Shown: positions 9,790 to 19,420, counted from the stretch's first letter. The stretch: DNA of 64,000 nt from an uncultured Clostridium sp. (GCF_900769625.1 NZ_CAAGHK010000063.1:1-64000), one strand, 5' to 3'. Notes: a model not told the origin generated them from the letters alone. Program-made: numbers and translations.

Positions 9790-10803
9790 CTAAATTTCTC
9801 TTCCAACTGCAGCTGCAATAGGTTTAAGTTCTTCCATTAATTTAGCAAATTTCTTTGGTTTGATTGATTGTGGTCCATCACATAATGCATTAGCAGGATC
9901 ATTATGCACTTCAATTATAAGTCCATCTGCGCCAACTGCTACTGCTGCCTTTGCTAATGGTTCAACCATCCAGTACTTTCCTGCTGAGTGGCTTGGATCA
10001 ATAACTACTGGCAGATGGCTTAACTTTTTAACTGCTGGTACTGCACTTAAGTCTAATGTATTTCTTGTATATGTTTCAAATGTTCTTATACCTCTTTCAC
10101 AAAGGATGACATTTTCATTTCCGCCGGCCATAATATATTCAGCTGACATTAACCATTCTTCTATTGTAGCAGATAAACCTCTCTTTAAAAGTATTGGCTT
10201 ATTAGTTTTTCCAAGTTCCTTTAATAAATCGAAGTTCTGCATATTTCTTGCACCAACTTGAATTACATCTACATTTTCTACGAATGTTTCTATATCATAA
10301 GGTGACATTAATTCAGTTACTATTGGAAGACCTGTCTTTTCCTTTGCTTTCTTTAATAGCTTTAACCCTTCATATTTTAATCCCTGAAATGCATATGGTG
10401 AAGTTCTTGGCTTGAACGCTCCCCCTCTTAGGAAATTTGCACCTAATTCATTAACTTCTTCTGCTATTCCTATAATCTGTTCTTCACTTTCAACTGAGCA
10501 TGGCCCTGCAATAACTGCAATTTTCTTGCCACCAATTTTAATTCCATTTACGTCTACAATTGTATCATCCGGGTGAAATAATCTGTTTGCTTTTTTGAAT
10601 GGTTCCTGTACGTGCATTACACTTTCAACTATTTCACTGGCTTCAATGTTTGAAGGATCAATCTGTGTTGTATCTCCAACTAATCCTAATATACTTTTTT
10701 CTGTCCCTATTACTGGACTAACCTTTAATCCTTTAGCTTCAATCTGTTTTGTTAATTCTTCAATTTGTTCTGCTTTAACATTTTGTTTTAATACTACTAT
10801 CAT
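9790..10803 (-). CDS. aroF: 3-deoxy-7-phosphoheptulonate (DAHP) synthase, copy 2
   Basis: Same reaction and domain layout as the enzyme at 1166-2179: N-terminal ferredoxin-like domain (about 1-75), then a catalytic barrel with IAGPCSVESEEQI near residue 98-110 and GGAFKPRTSPYAFQG. Both copies are 337 residues and very similar across the barrel, while the N-terminal regulatory part differs more, as expected if they answer to different end products. GGAGGGA precedes the ATG. It is the first gene of the aromatic cluster and so the likely promoter-proximal gene; no T-box or trp-type attenuator is visible upstream. Confidence 0.93.
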   Translation of the reverse strand: MIVVLKQNVKAEQIEELTKQIEAKGLKVSPVIGTEKSILGLVGDTTQIDPSNIEASEIVESVMHVQEPFKKANRLFHPDDTIVDVNGIKIGGKKIAVIAGPCSVESEEQIIGIAEEVNELGANFLRGGAFKPRTSPYAFQGLKYEGLKLLKKAKEKTGLPIVTELMSPYDIETFVENVDVIQVGARNMQNFDLLKELGKTNKPILLKRGLSATIEEWLMSAEYIMAGGNENVILCERGIRTFETYTRNTLDLSAVPAVKKLSHLPVVIDPSHSAGKYWMVEPLAKAAVAVGADGLIIEVHNDPANALCDGPQSIKPKKFAKLMEELKPIAAAVGREI

Positions 10804-10993
10804 TTATAATTCCCTCCTTAATTCAATTGACATTTAATAACAACTTTCTTTGTAATTTGTATTTTTCAAGTTGTATTTTTAAATAAATTACTAATTTAAA
10901 ATTAGTTTTATATCTTACTCTTTTACCTCTACCACTTGCCTCTTATAAACTGACTTTAACTCTTATTTATTTTTTAATTTTATCAATTTTGTA

Positions 10994-11027
10994 TAAAAAA
11001 ATAGAGCTCATACTTAATGAGTTCTAT
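10994..11027 (-). terminator. Intrinsic terminator after the small membrane ORF
   Basis: ATAGAGCTCAT (11001-11011) pairs with ATGAGTTCTAT (11017-11027), with one G-U pair. On the minus strand the stem is followed by a seven-base T run. It isolates the aro operon from upstream transcription. Confidence 0.75.
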
Positions 11028-11069
11028 ATAATACCAGAATATTAATATAATCAAATTTTTTACAGTGGA

Positions 11070-11207
11070 TTAAACACTCATTAAAGAAATATTATTATTC
11101 AGTTTTTTGCAAAAGAAATAGCCAGCGCTAAAATAAAAGCCCCAGAACATAAAGTAAAAAAAGCTATAAAATTTTTGCATAACTGTTTTTATAATATCCT
11201 TTTTCAT
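11070..11207 (-). CDS. Putative 45-residue membrane or secreted peptide
   Basis: The frame starts at ATG 11207 with GGAG seven bases upstream and ends at a TAA at 11070-11072. The peptide begins MKKDIIKTVMQKFYSFFY, then has an aromatic-rich hydrophobic stretch (FMFWGFYFSAGYFF) and a short polar tail with KK. That would suit one membrane span. It has its own terminator 40 bases downstream, which supports it being a real transcription unit. I do not recognise a family. It could be a small membrane regulator or a chance ORF. Confidence 0.45.
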   Translation of the reverse strand: MKKDIIKTVMQKFYSFFYFMFWGFYFSAGYFFCKKLNNNISLMSV

Positions 11208-11486
11208 GTTTTTTCTCCAATCTTTGTAATTTATAAGTCTTTTTTATATTATATCAAATCATTATACTTTGTCAATATATATTGTCACTTTTTTATTCTT
11301 TGATGTATATAAATGCATATTTATTAATAAAACCGATATTTTTTTAATAAGCAAACTATATATAAAGAGCAAAAATAGATTTTTCTAAAAATCTGGCTTC
11401 TACTTGTCATCTTGGTTGTCACCATTGTTATTCCTAATACTTTATTCTTGTAGATTCACCATAATCAAGTTTTAAATTCAAAATAA
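11208..11486. other. Intergenic, no gene seen
   Basis: AT-rich gap between the small membrane ORF and the terminator of the cardiolipin synthase gene. It should hold the promoter of the small ORF. I saw no convincing coding sequence or RNA element. Confidence 0.5.
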
Positions 11487-11529
11487 AAAGCAGTAATAAT
11501 TCTTTTTAATAAAAAATTATTACTGCTTT
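11487..11529 (-). terminator. Intrinsic terminator after cls
   Basis: AAAGCAGTAATAATT and AATTATTACTGCTTT form a 15-bp perfect stem, 16 bases beyond the stop codon of the cardiolipin synthase gene. T-rich sequence follows on the minus strand. Confidence 0.75.
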
Positions 11530-11544
11530 AAAAAATTATTTCAA

Positions 11545-12975
11545 TCATAATATTGGTGATAATAATCTGATTAATGATTCCTCAATTCTTAGAAGCAATT
11601 TTCTGTTATTATATGTTTCCTTTGTTATCTCCTGCGAAAACTCTATATCTTTTCTAAACTGTTCTTCTCCATCTATGGCAATTCTGTCATCATAAATAAA
11701 TGCATTAACCTCAAAATTTAATTTAAAGCTCCTAATGTCCATATTTGCTGTTCCAATGCTCATAACTCCACTATCTGAAACTATTGTCTTTGCATGAATA
11801 AATCCATTATTATAACTGTATACTTTCACTCCAGCTTCAAGAAGTTCTCCAATATATGAGCTTGCCGCCCACTTCATAAAGAAATGATCCGCTTTTCCTG
11901 GAATTATTATTCTTACATCAACACCTGATAGTGCAGATATTCTAAGCGCTTCTAAAACTGGTGCATCTGGCACAAAATATGGAGTTTCAAGATAAACATT
12001 CTTTTTAGCGTTATTTATTATTTTTATATATGCATTCTTAATATACTCTTCCTTATGATCAGGTCCGCTGGTAACTATCTGCATACATACGTCTCCGCAG
12101 TCATTCTTAAAATCTGAAATATATTGACTATAATCTGCTATTTCTTCACCAGATGCATAACACCAATCCAATAAAAATCTCTCATTTAGGTCATCTACAG
12201 CATCACCCTTAATTCTTATATGTGTATCCCTCCAGAATCCAAATTCGGGGTCCTTATTTATATATTCCTTGCCAACATTGAAGCCGCCTACATAACCGTA
12301 AACACCATCAATAACTACAATTTTTCGATGATTTCTATAATTAATACGTGTATTTACATGTGGCAGTATTCCTGGAAAAAATAAAGAAAACTTTCCTCCA
12401 GCATTGATGTATTTCTTTAACACTTTTCTTGTAAGCCGCCTTGAGCCCATAGCATCAACAAGCAGCCTTACTTCAAGGCCTTCTTCTGCTTTTTTAGTAA
12501 GTGCATCAATGATTCTTTTTCCAAGAATATCTTTTTTAAATATATAATATTCAACATGTATGTAAGTTTTAGCATTATTTATATCCTCAATAAGCTGTTT
12601 AAATTTATCTTCACCATTTGTATAAACATCTACTGAATTATTAGTTGTATATTTAGCACCTGAATTATTAAAATTCATTTTCTGAATGTCACTAAATCTT
12701 TCTCCACCACTATGTTCAGAAAAAATAACTGAATCCTTGCTGCTGGACATTCTCTTCTTTTCATCAGAAATAATCTTGTCTTTAAAAATCTTCTGTCTGC
12801 TTAAATTTTGTCCAAACATCAGATATCCTATGAATCCAATTCCAGGAAGCACAAGTAAAATCAAAAGCCACGCCCATGTAGTTGTAGGATCTTTTCTTTC
12901 AATGAATATTAATGAAAATGAAAAGATAATATTCAGCACTACAACACCAATAGCTATCCAATAAACGATATGCAT
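11545..12975 (-). CDS. cls: Cardiolipin synthase
   Basis: Membrane enzyme of the phospholipase D superfamily that joins two phosphatidylglycerols into cardiolipin. The 476-residue protein has two N-terminal membrane helices (about 1-55) and two HKD catalytic motifs, HRKIVVIDG (central) and HAKTIVSDSG (C-terminal), as in the ~480-residue Firmicute ClsA family. AGGAAGG is eight bases upstream of the ATG. It appears monocistronic, with its own terminator. Other members make different phospholipids, but length and both motifs favour Cls. Confidence 0.92.
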   Translation of the reverse strand: MHIVYWIAIGVVVLNIIFSFSLIFIERKDPTTTWAWLLILLVLPGIGFIGYLMFGQNLSRQKIFKDKIISDEKKRMSSSKDSVIFSEHSGGERFSDIQKMNFNNSGAKYTTNNSVDVYTNGEDKFKQLIEDINNAKTYIHVEYYIFKKDILGKRIIDALTKKAEEGLEVRLLVDAMGSRRLTRKVLKKYINAGGKFSLFFPGILPHVNTRINYRNHRKIVVIDGVYGYVGGFNVGKEYINKDPEFGFWRDTHIRIKGDAVDDLNERFLLDWCYASGEEIADYSQYISDFKNDCGDVCMQIVTSGPDHKEEYIKNAYIKIINNAKKNVYLETPYFVPDAPVLEALRISALSGVDVRIIIPGKADHFFMKWAASSYIGELLEAGVKVYSYNNGFIHAKTIVSDSGVMSIGTANMDIRSFKLNFEVNAFIYDDRIAIDGEEQFRKDIEFSQEITKETYNNRKLLLRIEESLIRLLSPIL

Positions 12976-13130
12976 ATTTTCATCCTTCCTACTCTATTAG
13001 TTAGTTTAATTCTAATTATTATATGTACTCAATATAGCACATAATCACTATTTTATCATATATAAAAAATTAAATTTTTTCTTAATTGTTAATTTTTATA
13101 AGAAAAATCCACTATTTTTAATAAAGAAAT

Positions 13131-13171
13131 AAAAAGCTGAATGAATTTAAATATGATTCATTCAGCTTTTT
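13131..13171. terminator. Terminator between repeat-protein gene and cls
   Basis: AAAAAGCTGAATGAAT (13131-13146) and ATTCATTCAGCTTTTT (13156-13171) form a perfect 16-bp stem. A and T runs at both ends would let it work in either direction. It lies 18 bases past the repeat-protein stop codon. Confidence 0.8.
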
Positions 13172-13188
13172 AGTTACTCGTTATTCTA

Positions 13189-14847
13189 TTATTTTACCCA
13201 GAATCCTTTTCTACCTATCTTATATCCATCAACTACTGTATTCTTCAATAATTTTCCTGTCTGGTCAAAGTAATACCATAAATTATTTTCTAAATACCAT
13301 CCTGTCTTTGCACTACCGTCCATGTTAAAATAATAGTCATCAGAACCAACCTTAGACCATCCATTATTCTGCATCTGACCTCTGCTATTCAGATAATATA
13401 TATTTCCACCATCATTTAATAATCCTGTTTTCATTGAACCATTACTATTCAAATAATACCATGAACCATTATCAAATAACCATCCTGTTTTCATAACTCC
13501 ATTATTATCCATAAAATACCATGCTCCATTATCAAGCAGCCATCCTTTTTTCTTGCTTCCATCTGAATTAAGATATGACCATGTTCCATCATGATATTGT
13601 GTCCATCCTTCTCTTAATGTAGTTCCACCTACAGAAGAATAAATTCCATATTGTGAATTCCAAGCTACAATATCATTTTCATCATAAACTGATAATTGAT
13701 TCATAGTTCTATCTACTGTGTACATTGTATCAACTGTATTTCCATCTACCTTTGATAACTTCCCATTGCTTAAAAGCCATATGTTGTTATCTTTATCTAT
13801 ATCATAAGCATTTATTTTTTCATTTTTAACTGCATCATAATCATCATCTTCAATTAATTTGTATATTCTGTCATTTGTTACTGCATTATTACTAAAATCT
13901 CTTTCCTTAACAAAATCGTATTTTTTTATTGTTGCTTTTGAATCATCAATACTTATTATATAAATCGAATCATCCTTAGTTATTACATTTGTTCCTTTAC
14001 CCTGTTCAAATATTTCTGTTGATATATTTAATCCTGATAAGCTGTAACTTTTCACTTCTTTAGGTAAATATGCCCCATCCTTGCTCTTTCCCTGCGCTTT
14101 GCTTATTTTCTGCATATAAACTTCACTATCAGAGGAATCTGATTTACTTGTTATTTTTACAGTCCTATATATGTAGCTTTCATCACTGAATAATGCATTG
14201 CTGAATTCCGCAGTATATCCTTTTTCATCTAAATCTTCAGCTGTATTTATTGCTATCTTTGTTCCGTCTTTTAAATAGTGTGTAATATTCAAATCTTCAC
14301 TTGAATCAATATAATTTCCTAATTGATCTGCAAATAATATGTATTTACTGCTTCCTTCATCATTAGAAACAGTATATTCAAACCATTCTATATCAAATCT
14401 ATTATTATTTATTTTGCCTATATACTTTAAATTCTTAGTATTAGAGTATCTTTTTGCTTTTTTAACTACTTTATTATTTATTTTTGTATCAAGTATAGCC
14501 TTTTCATCATTTGAATTTTCATCTATTATTCTGCCAGTTGATAAGTCTACCAGGGTCCCGTCATCTGAAAAACTTACATATTTTTCTCCGTATTTTTCAT
14601 AATTTCCTTCTAATTCTTTTAATGCTGTATCTTTTGTTCCATCAAAATAATAAATTTCAGTATCATCTTTTGCATCCTTATATCCATCAAAAATGTATCT
14701 TCCATTATCAAATGCCTGAGCTGAAGTAATTGTTCCTTCTAAAGTCTGTAGTGCTACTGCTGCATTTGCTGACTGTGCTGGTATTATTGAAACTACGCTT
14801 CCTGCAACTATAATTAATGCTGATATTTTACTTACTTTTTTTATCAT
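13189..14847 (-). CDS. Secreted protein with C-terminal choline-binding type repeats
   Basis: 552 residues. An N-terminal signal peptide (Lys-rich start, hydrophobic core, cleavage probably after AQSANA) is followed by a roughly 370-residue region I do not recognise, rich in Asp/Ser/Tyr and probably beta structure. The last ~135 residues are about seven repeats of the GW-x-WYY-x-G type (for example GWLFDNGSWYYLNSNGSMKT), the CW_binding_1 family that in pneumococcal proteins binds cell-wall choline. It is monocistronic with a strong terminator. Its function beyond surface attachment is unknown. The lic genes in this window would supply the ligand. Confidence 0.8.
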   Translation of the reverse strand: MIKKVSKISALIIVAGSVVSIIPAQSANAAVALQTLEGTITSAQAFDNGRYIFDGYKDAKDDTEIYYFDGTKDTALKELEGNYEKYGEKYVSFSDDGTLVDLSTGRIIDENSNDEKAILDTKINNKVVKKAKRYSNTKNLKYIGKINNNRFDIEWFEYTVSNDEGSSKYILFADQLGNYIDSSEDLNITHYLKDGTKIAINTAEDLDEKGYTAEFSNALFSDESYIYRTVKITSKSDSSDSEVYMQKISKAQGKSKDGAYLPKEVKSYSLSGLNISTEIFEQGKGTNVITKDDSIYIISIDDSKATIKKYDFVKERDFSNNAVTNDRIYKLIEDDDYDAVKNEKINAYDIDKDNNIWLLSNGKLSKVDGNTVDTMYTVDRTMNQLSVYDENDIVAWNSQYGIYSSVGGTTLREGWTQYHDGTWSYLNSDGSKKKGWLLDNGAWYFMDNNGVMKTGWLFDNGSWYYLNSNGSMKTGLLNDGGNIYYLNSRGQMQNNGWSKVGSDDYYFNMDGSAKTGWYLENNLWYYFDQTGKLLKNTVVDGYKIGRKGFWVK

Positions 14848-15164
14848 AAGTACCCCCTGAATATTTAATTTTGATGTCTTATCCGAAAGACATTGAATTC
14901 ATTCTAACACTTTAAATTTTGTTTTTAAATAGAATGTTGTTTCCTAAAAATATACAGTAATCCACAAATATAATTAATAAGAATGTTTACTTATTCAGTA
15001 GTTTTTATTGAATTTTTTTACAATTTACATATATAATCAAAATCGTTATTCAAAGTACAAATAATTTTTTATATTTATATACACCTATATTCTGCACCGC
15101 TTTATTATTCTTGATTTTTTACATTTTTTAATATATAATAGTTCTAAAATTATATATTAAGCAA
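14848..15164. other. Intergenic region, divergent promoters expected
   Basis: AT-rich gap between the repeat-protein gene (leftward) and the T-box leader of leuS (rightward). No ORF or structured RNA was recognised here apart from the leader that starts near its right edge. Confidence 0.5.
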
Positions 15165-15390
15165 TGAATAGAAGTAGTAATGATTAATATATCTGTAGAG
15201 AGTTATTGTATGGTGTAAAATAACGTTATATTATCGTGAACTTGTCTAGGAGCATGCCTGTTCAGAAGCAGGTACGGGTAAGCCCGTTATCGTAATCAAG
15301 TGAGAAGATTATCTATTAGTCTTCTAATAAGAGTGGTACCACGGAATAACGCTTTCGTCTCTTAATTGAGATGAAAGCTTTTTTTATTTT
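15165..15390 (+). ncRNA. T-box leader (leucine) upstream of leuS
   Basis: The conserved T-box core is AAGAGTGGTACCACGG (15329-15344). A terminator hairpin follows, GCTTTCGTCTC/GAGATGAAAGC plus seven T (15351-15381), which competes with the antiterminator. Stem I features are visible: the AGAGAG motif at 15198-15203, a distal stem closing a GGTG loop, and a candidate Leu specifier codon CTT at 15241-15243 after GTGAA. Uncharged tRNA-Leu binding would permit leuS transcription. The class and target are secure from sequence and context. The exact specifier is my reading. Confidence 0.9.
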
Positions 15391-15455
15391 AAATTAAAAT
15401 TATAAACAAGTTAGTAGTAATAATTCCTATTGTTGCAGTTATAGGCATATAATAA

Positions 15456-15515
15456 AAAATCACCTTAGTGATTTTACCCTTAACTCTCAACTTTCAATTA
15501 TAAACTATCAACTGA
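15456..15515 (+). repeat. Half copy of the intergenic repeat upstream of leuS (copy F)
   Basis: The hairpin AAAATCAC-CTTA-GTGATTTT (15456-15475) is followed by TACCC and then AACTCTCAACTTTCAATT and AACTATCAACTGA. It lies between the T-box terminator and the leuS ribosome binding site, so it is part of the leuS 5' untranslated region. Confidence 0.6.
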
Positions 15516-15534
15516 ATAAATTTGGAGGTAAAGA

Positions 15535-17985
15535 ATGTCAAAGTACAGTACAAAAATCGATGAAAAATGGCAAAAGATTTGGGAAGAAAATGAAACTTAC
15601 AAATTCAATCCTGAAAATCTTGATAAGAAACTTTACACATTAGAAATGTTCTCTTATCCATCAGGAGCTCAATTACACGCTGGGCACTGGTTCAACTATG
15701 GTCCAACAGACTCATGGGCAAGATTTAAGAGAATGCAGGGATACAATGTATTTCAACCAATGGGATTTGATGCATTTGGTTTACCAGCTGAAAACTATGC
15801 AATTAAGACTGGTATCCATCCACATGATTCAACTTTACAAAATATCGAAACAATGGAAAAACAATTAAAATCTATGGGTGCTATGTTCAACTGGGAAAAT
15901 GAAGTTGTTACTTGTCTTCCTGATTACTACAAATGGACTCAATGGTTATTTTTACAATTATACAAACATGGTTTAGCTTATAGAAAGAAAGCTCCAGTAA
16001 ACTGGTGTCCATCTTGTAATACTGTTTTAGCTAACGAACAGGTTGTTGATGGTGAATGTGAAAGATGTGGATCATTAGTTACTAAAAAAGACCTTACTCA
16101 ATGGTTCTTCAAGATAACTGATTATGCTGATGAATTACTTGATATGATTGATGGCTTAGACTGGCCAGAAAAGACTAAAGCAATGCAGAAGCACTGGATT
16201 GGAAGATCATATGGTGCTCAGGTTACATTCAAAGTTAAGGATTCTGACTTATCATTTGATGTATTTACTACAAGAGTTGATACTTTAAATGGTGTAACTT
16301 ATGTTGTTTTAGCTCCTGAAAATAAATTAGTTGATCAATTAACAACTCCTGAAAACAAGGAAGCTGTTGAAAAATATAAAGAAGAAGCTGCTAATCAGTC
16401 TGATATTGAAAGACAATCTTCTTCTAAAGAAAAAACTGGTGTGTTCACTGGTTCATACGCTATAAATCCAATCAACGGTAAGGTGGTTCCAATATGGACT
16501 GCTGATTATGTATTAGCTACATACGGTACAGGATGCGTTATGGCTGTTCCTGCACATGATGAAAGAGACTTTGCTTTTGCATCTAAATTCAATTTACCAA
16601 TCGAAAGAGTTATTACAGATAAGGCTGGAAATGAGCCAGAACTTCCATTCTGCGAACACGGAATACTTGTTAACTCAGGCAAATTCGATGGATTAACTAC
16701 TGATGAAGCTAAAAAAGCTATCGTTGAAGAATTAGAAAAAGATAAGCTTGGTTCAATGAAGGTTAACTTCAGATTAAGAGACTGGCTTGTATCTAGACAA
16801 AGATACTGGGGAGCTCCAATTCCAATAATCTACTGTGATGACTGTGGAATAGTTCCAGTACCAGAAAAGGATCTTCCAGTTCAACTTCCATATGATGTTG
16901 AATTTACTCCAGATGGTAAATCACCACTTGCTAAATGCGAAGATTTTGTAAACACTACTTGCCCTTGCTGTGGAAAGCCAGCTAAGAGAGAAGTTGATAC
17001 ATTAGATACATTTGTATGTTCTTCTTGGTACTATTTAAGATACCCAGACAACAAGAATGCTGATGAACCTTTCAATCCAGAGTTAATCAACAAAATCCTT
17101 CCTGTTGATAAATATGTTGGTGGACCAGAACATGCATGCATGCATTTATTATATGCAAGATTCATAACTAAAGCTTTAAGAGATATGGGATACTTAAAAT
17201 TCGATGAACCATTCAAGAGCTTAACTCACCAAGGATTAATCTTAGGACCAGATGGATTAAAAATGAGTAAATCAAAAGGAAATACTATTTCTCCTGATGA
17301 CTACATCAAGGAATATGGTGCTGATGTATTCAGAATGTACTTAATGTTTGGATTTGCTTATACTGAAGGTGGAGCTTGGAGTGATGATGGAATTAAATCT
17401 GTTTCTAAGTTCGTTGAAAGAATTGAAAGAATCTTAGAATCATGCAGAGGAGTAATAAATTCTTCTGAAAACACTAAGACTACAATAGACAGTGCAGAAA
17501 AAGAATTAAACTTCTGGAAGCATACTGCAATCAAGGGTGTAACTGAAGATACAGACAAAATGCAGTTTAATACAGCAATTGCAAGACTTATGGAACTTAC
17601 AAATGCTCTTAACAAATACCTTCAAGAAGGTGTAAAGAACCCTTCATTCTTAAAGGAAACAATAACTGATTACATCAAGTTATTAGCACCATTTGCACCT
17701 CACTTTGCTGAAGAAGAATGGAGCAAGTTAGGAAATACTTCAAGCGTATTTAATGAAAGACTTCCTGAATTCGATCCTGCTGCTTTAATTAAAGATGAAG
17801 TAGAAATAGCTATTCAAGTTAACGGAAAGATAAAAGCTAAAATAATGATTCCATCCAGCTTAGATGAAGAGGGAATCAAAGCTGCATCTCTTGAAAATGA
17901 ACATATTAAAGAAGCTACTGAAGGTAAAAACATTGTAAAAGTTATTGTTATCAAAGGCAGACTTGTTAATATAGTTGTTAAGTAA
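15535..17985 (+). CDS. leuS: Leucyl-tRNA synthetase
   Basis: Class Ia aminoacyl-tRNA synthetase charging tRNA-Leu. The 816-residue protein has the HIGH-type signature as HAGH near residue 40, zinc-type cysteine pairs (CPSC, CERC), the CP1 editing region in the middle (with the TYGTG and HDERD motifs), a second cysteine cluster, and KMSKSKGN near residue 580. TTTGGAGG precedes the ATG. It is controlled by the leucine T-box upstream and followed by a terminator. Confidence 0.97.
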   Translation: MSKYSTKIDEKWQKIWEENETYKFNPENLDKKLYTLEMFSYPSGAQLHAGHWFNYGPTDSWARFKRMQGYNVFQPMGFDAFGLPAENYAIKTGIHPHDSTLQNIETMEKQLKSMGAMFNWENEVVTCLPDYYKWTQWLFLQLYKHGLAYRKKAPVNWCPSCNTVLANEQVVDGECERCGSLVTKKDLTQWFFKITDYADELLDMIDGLDWPEKTKAMQKHWIGRSYGAQVTFKVKDSDLSFDVFTTRVDTLNGVTYVVLAPENKLVDQLTTPENKEAVEKYKEEAANQSDIERQSSSKEKTGVFTGSYAINPINGKVVPIWTADYVLATYGTGCVMAVPAHDERDFAFASKFNLPIERVITDKAGNEPELPFCEHGILVNSGKFDGLTTDEAKKAIVEELEKDKLGSMKVNFRLRDWLVSRQRYWGAPIPIIYCDDCGIVPVPEKDLPVQLPYDVEFTPDGKSPLAKCEDFVNTTCPCCGKPAKREVDTLDTFVCSSWYYLRYPDNKNADEPFNPELINKILPVDKYVGGPEHACMHLLYARFITKALRDMGYLKFDEPFKSLTHQGLILGPDGLKMSKSKGNTISPDDYIKEYGADVFRMYLMFGFAYTEGGAWSDDGIKSVSKFVERIERILESCRGVINSSENTKTTIDSAEKELNFWKHTAIKGVTEDTDKMQFNTAIARLMELTNALNKYLQEGVKNPSFLKETITDYIKLLAPFAPHFAEEEWSKLGNTSSVFNERLPEFDPAALIKDEVEIAIQVNGKIKAKIMIPSSLDEEGIKAASLENEHIKEATEGKNIVKVIVIKGRLVNIVVK

Positions 17986-18000
17986 TTAAATTTAAAATAC

Positions 18001-18038
18001 AAAACAGGTGATGGAAAATTTCCATCACCTGTTTTGTT
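18001..18038 (+). terminator. Intrinsic terminator after leuS
   Basis: AAAACAGGTGATGGAAA and TTTCCATCACCTGTTTT form a 17-bp perfect stem with a two-base loop and a T-rich 3' side, 15 bases after the leuS stop codon. Confidence 0.85.
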
Positions 18039-18142
18039 CTTATATATAATTTCTAATAAATAACTTATATAGTAACTAAAAAATCCTTAGAGGATCTTTA
18101 CCAAAATTATTAATTATTAATTCAAATATATATTTAAAATTT

Positions 18143-18526
18143 TTATAAATTATTTCGTATATTTTTTATTTTTTCTAAAAGTTCTAAAAATGCATCTATA
18201 TACTCATTGTATTCATCTTTATCAAGGATTTCATAATCATCTGAGGCATATCTTCTACTAAAGTAAAAATCTTTTAAATCCCTGCATAAACTCTTATAAG
18301 ATTTTAATTCGGGATAATCTTTTATATATAATGCTTCAAGCAGTTTAACTAAGTTATGTTCGCGATTAACAACGCCATATTTTTTAGTTATAATTCCTTT
18401 TAAATTCTTTTCTATACATTGCTGACAATGTACCAATACCCCATCTTCTAATCCTTCAATATCTTTTGTATTAATAATAAATTTCTCGTCTATATCTGCA
18501 AAATAAAACATATCTCTATTAACCAT
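18143..18526 (-). CDS. HEPN domain protein (MNT/HEPN pair)
   Basis: A 127-residue, mostly helical protein. HCQQCIEKNLKGII near residue 33 and the later RRYASDDYEI segment match the PF05168-type HEPN family, whose members are often RNase-like toxins paired with minimal nucleotidyltransferases. I do not see an unambiguous Rx4-6H ribonuclease motif, so catalytic activity is uncertain. Its ATG overlaps the stop of the upstream nucleotidyltransferase gene by eight bases (ATGGTTAA), indicating coupled translation. Toxin-antitoxin function is inferred from family and pairing. An alternative start is the Met six codons in. Confidence 0.75.
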   Translation of the reverse strand: MVNRDMFYFADIDEKFIINTKDIEGLEDGVLVHCQQCIEKNLKGIITKKYGVVNREHNLVKLLEALYIKDYPELKSYKSLCRDLKDFYFSRRYASDDYEILDKDEYNEYIDAFLELLEKIKNIRNNL

Positions 18527-18884
18527 TATTCCACTCCTTTAAATCTATCAAATCTTTTAATATTGCCTGTTCAAAAGATGGTTCATCTGTAAGATTGAAA
18601 TAACGCTTTTTATTATAAATTTTAATATCAACTTCATTATGAAGTTTCAGTTCTTCTATTCTATCCTCAATATAATGACGTAAAATTCTTAACTCTTTTA
18701 ATGTTTTCTCATCTTCTATTAAAACTAGAATATCTATATCACTATACTTATTATATCTTCCTTTAGCTATAGATCCGAAAAGACATATTTCCGCATTACT
18801 TACTAAATTTGAAATAACATCTTTTACCTCTATGATTTCTTTTCTTACTTTAATATCTAATTCATAATTAACATTACATTTCAT
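18519..18884 (-). CDS. Minimal nucleotidyltransferase (MNT), partner of HEPN protein
   Basis: About 121 residues. The signature FGSIAKGRYNKYSDIDILV gives the G-S motif and the D-x-D metal-binding pair of the MNT family (NTP_transf_2). In characterised MNT/HEPN systems the MNT enzyme neutralises the HEPN toxin by adding nucleotides to it. The ATG at 18884 has AGGTGG about 11 bases upstream; a GTG five codons earlier overlaps that site and is less likely. The pair is bordered by AT-rich DNA, fitting an acquired module. Confidence 0.8.
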   Translation of the reverse strand: MKCNVNYELDIKVRKEIIEVKDVISNLVSNAEICLFGSIAKGRYNKYSDIDILVLIEDEKTLKELRILRHYIEDRIEELKLHNEVDIKIYNKKRYFNLTDEPSFEQAILKDLIDLKEWNNG

Positions 18885-18899
18885 TACTATTAATTCCAC

Positions 18900-19017
18900 C
18901 TTAATGTATAATAATTAATATCTATTAATTATTAACTTGTTATTAATTAATTATATCATTATTAATTAATTTTAGGATAATTAAACACATATTATAATGT
19001 TTATTCTTTAATTAGTA
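18900..19017. other. AT-rich promoter region of the MNT/HEPN pair
   Basis: Very AT-rich, with repeated TTAATTAAT-type words upstream of the MNT gene that could be operator repeats. Nothing else was recognised. Confidence 0.35.
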
Positions 19018-19140
19018 CTAGCTTCCAGCACTTTCATATGCTTTTATTCCTACTGTCCATATTTTATAGGCAGCCGTTATAGCTTCCATTATCTGATTTA
19101 CTCCCCATATATTTATTATCTTAAATGTAAGAAGTCCCAT
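19018..19140 (-). CDS. Possible 40-residue hydrophobic peptide or gene remnant
   Basis: ATG at 19140 to TAG at 19018. The frame encodes MGLLTFKIINIWGVNQIMEA, then TAAYKIWTVGIKAYESAGS, an amphipathic, Gly/Ala/Ile-rich sequence. The same frame remains open for about 15 codons upstream with hydrophobic residues (LILSYFINFYYSYS) but has no good ribosome binding site. It looks peptide-like rather than random, yet could be the tail of a decayed membrane protein. I recognise no family. Confidence 0.25.
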   Translation of the reverse strand: MGLLTFKIINIWGVNQIMEAITAAYKIWTVGIKAYESAGS

Positions 19141-19345
19141 TGAATAACTGTAATAAAAGTTTATGAAATACGATAATATAAGACTTACAAAATAGATGAT
19201 TATTTATATTACTTATTTTAGTCAATATAGTCTTACATCTTTTGTAGTTTTTTGAATTTATTTGTAAATAATTATTACTTATTTTATCGCTTTATAAAAT
19301 AATTAAGCCACTCTAATATTGATAAAATTCTATTTTCTCATACGT

Positions 19346-19404
19346 AAAAGAGGTTGTATCAAAATTAAAGTTTTTAAACTCTCTAATTTGATACAACCTC
19401 TTTT
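19346..19404 (-). terminator. Long-stem terminator after dcd
   Basis: AAAAGAGGTTGTATCAAA-TTA (from 19346) pairs with TAATTTGATACAACCTCTTTT (19384-19404) around an inner AAGTTTTTAAACTCTC loop. It lies 17 bases beyond the dCTP deaminase stop. The stem is long enough to work in both directions. Confidence 0.75.
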
Positions 19405-19420
19405 GCTAAATATTAAATAA

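Noticed and set aside
10804..10993. Leader upstream of aroF copy 2 considered as a Tyr/Trp T-box
   Set aside because: No T-box core sequence (compare GTGGTACCACGG upstream of leuS) and no competing hairpins are present.
18960..19340. Insertion sequence remnant around the long hairpin near dcd
   Set aside because: No transposase-like sequence and no matched ends; the hairpin fits a terminator.
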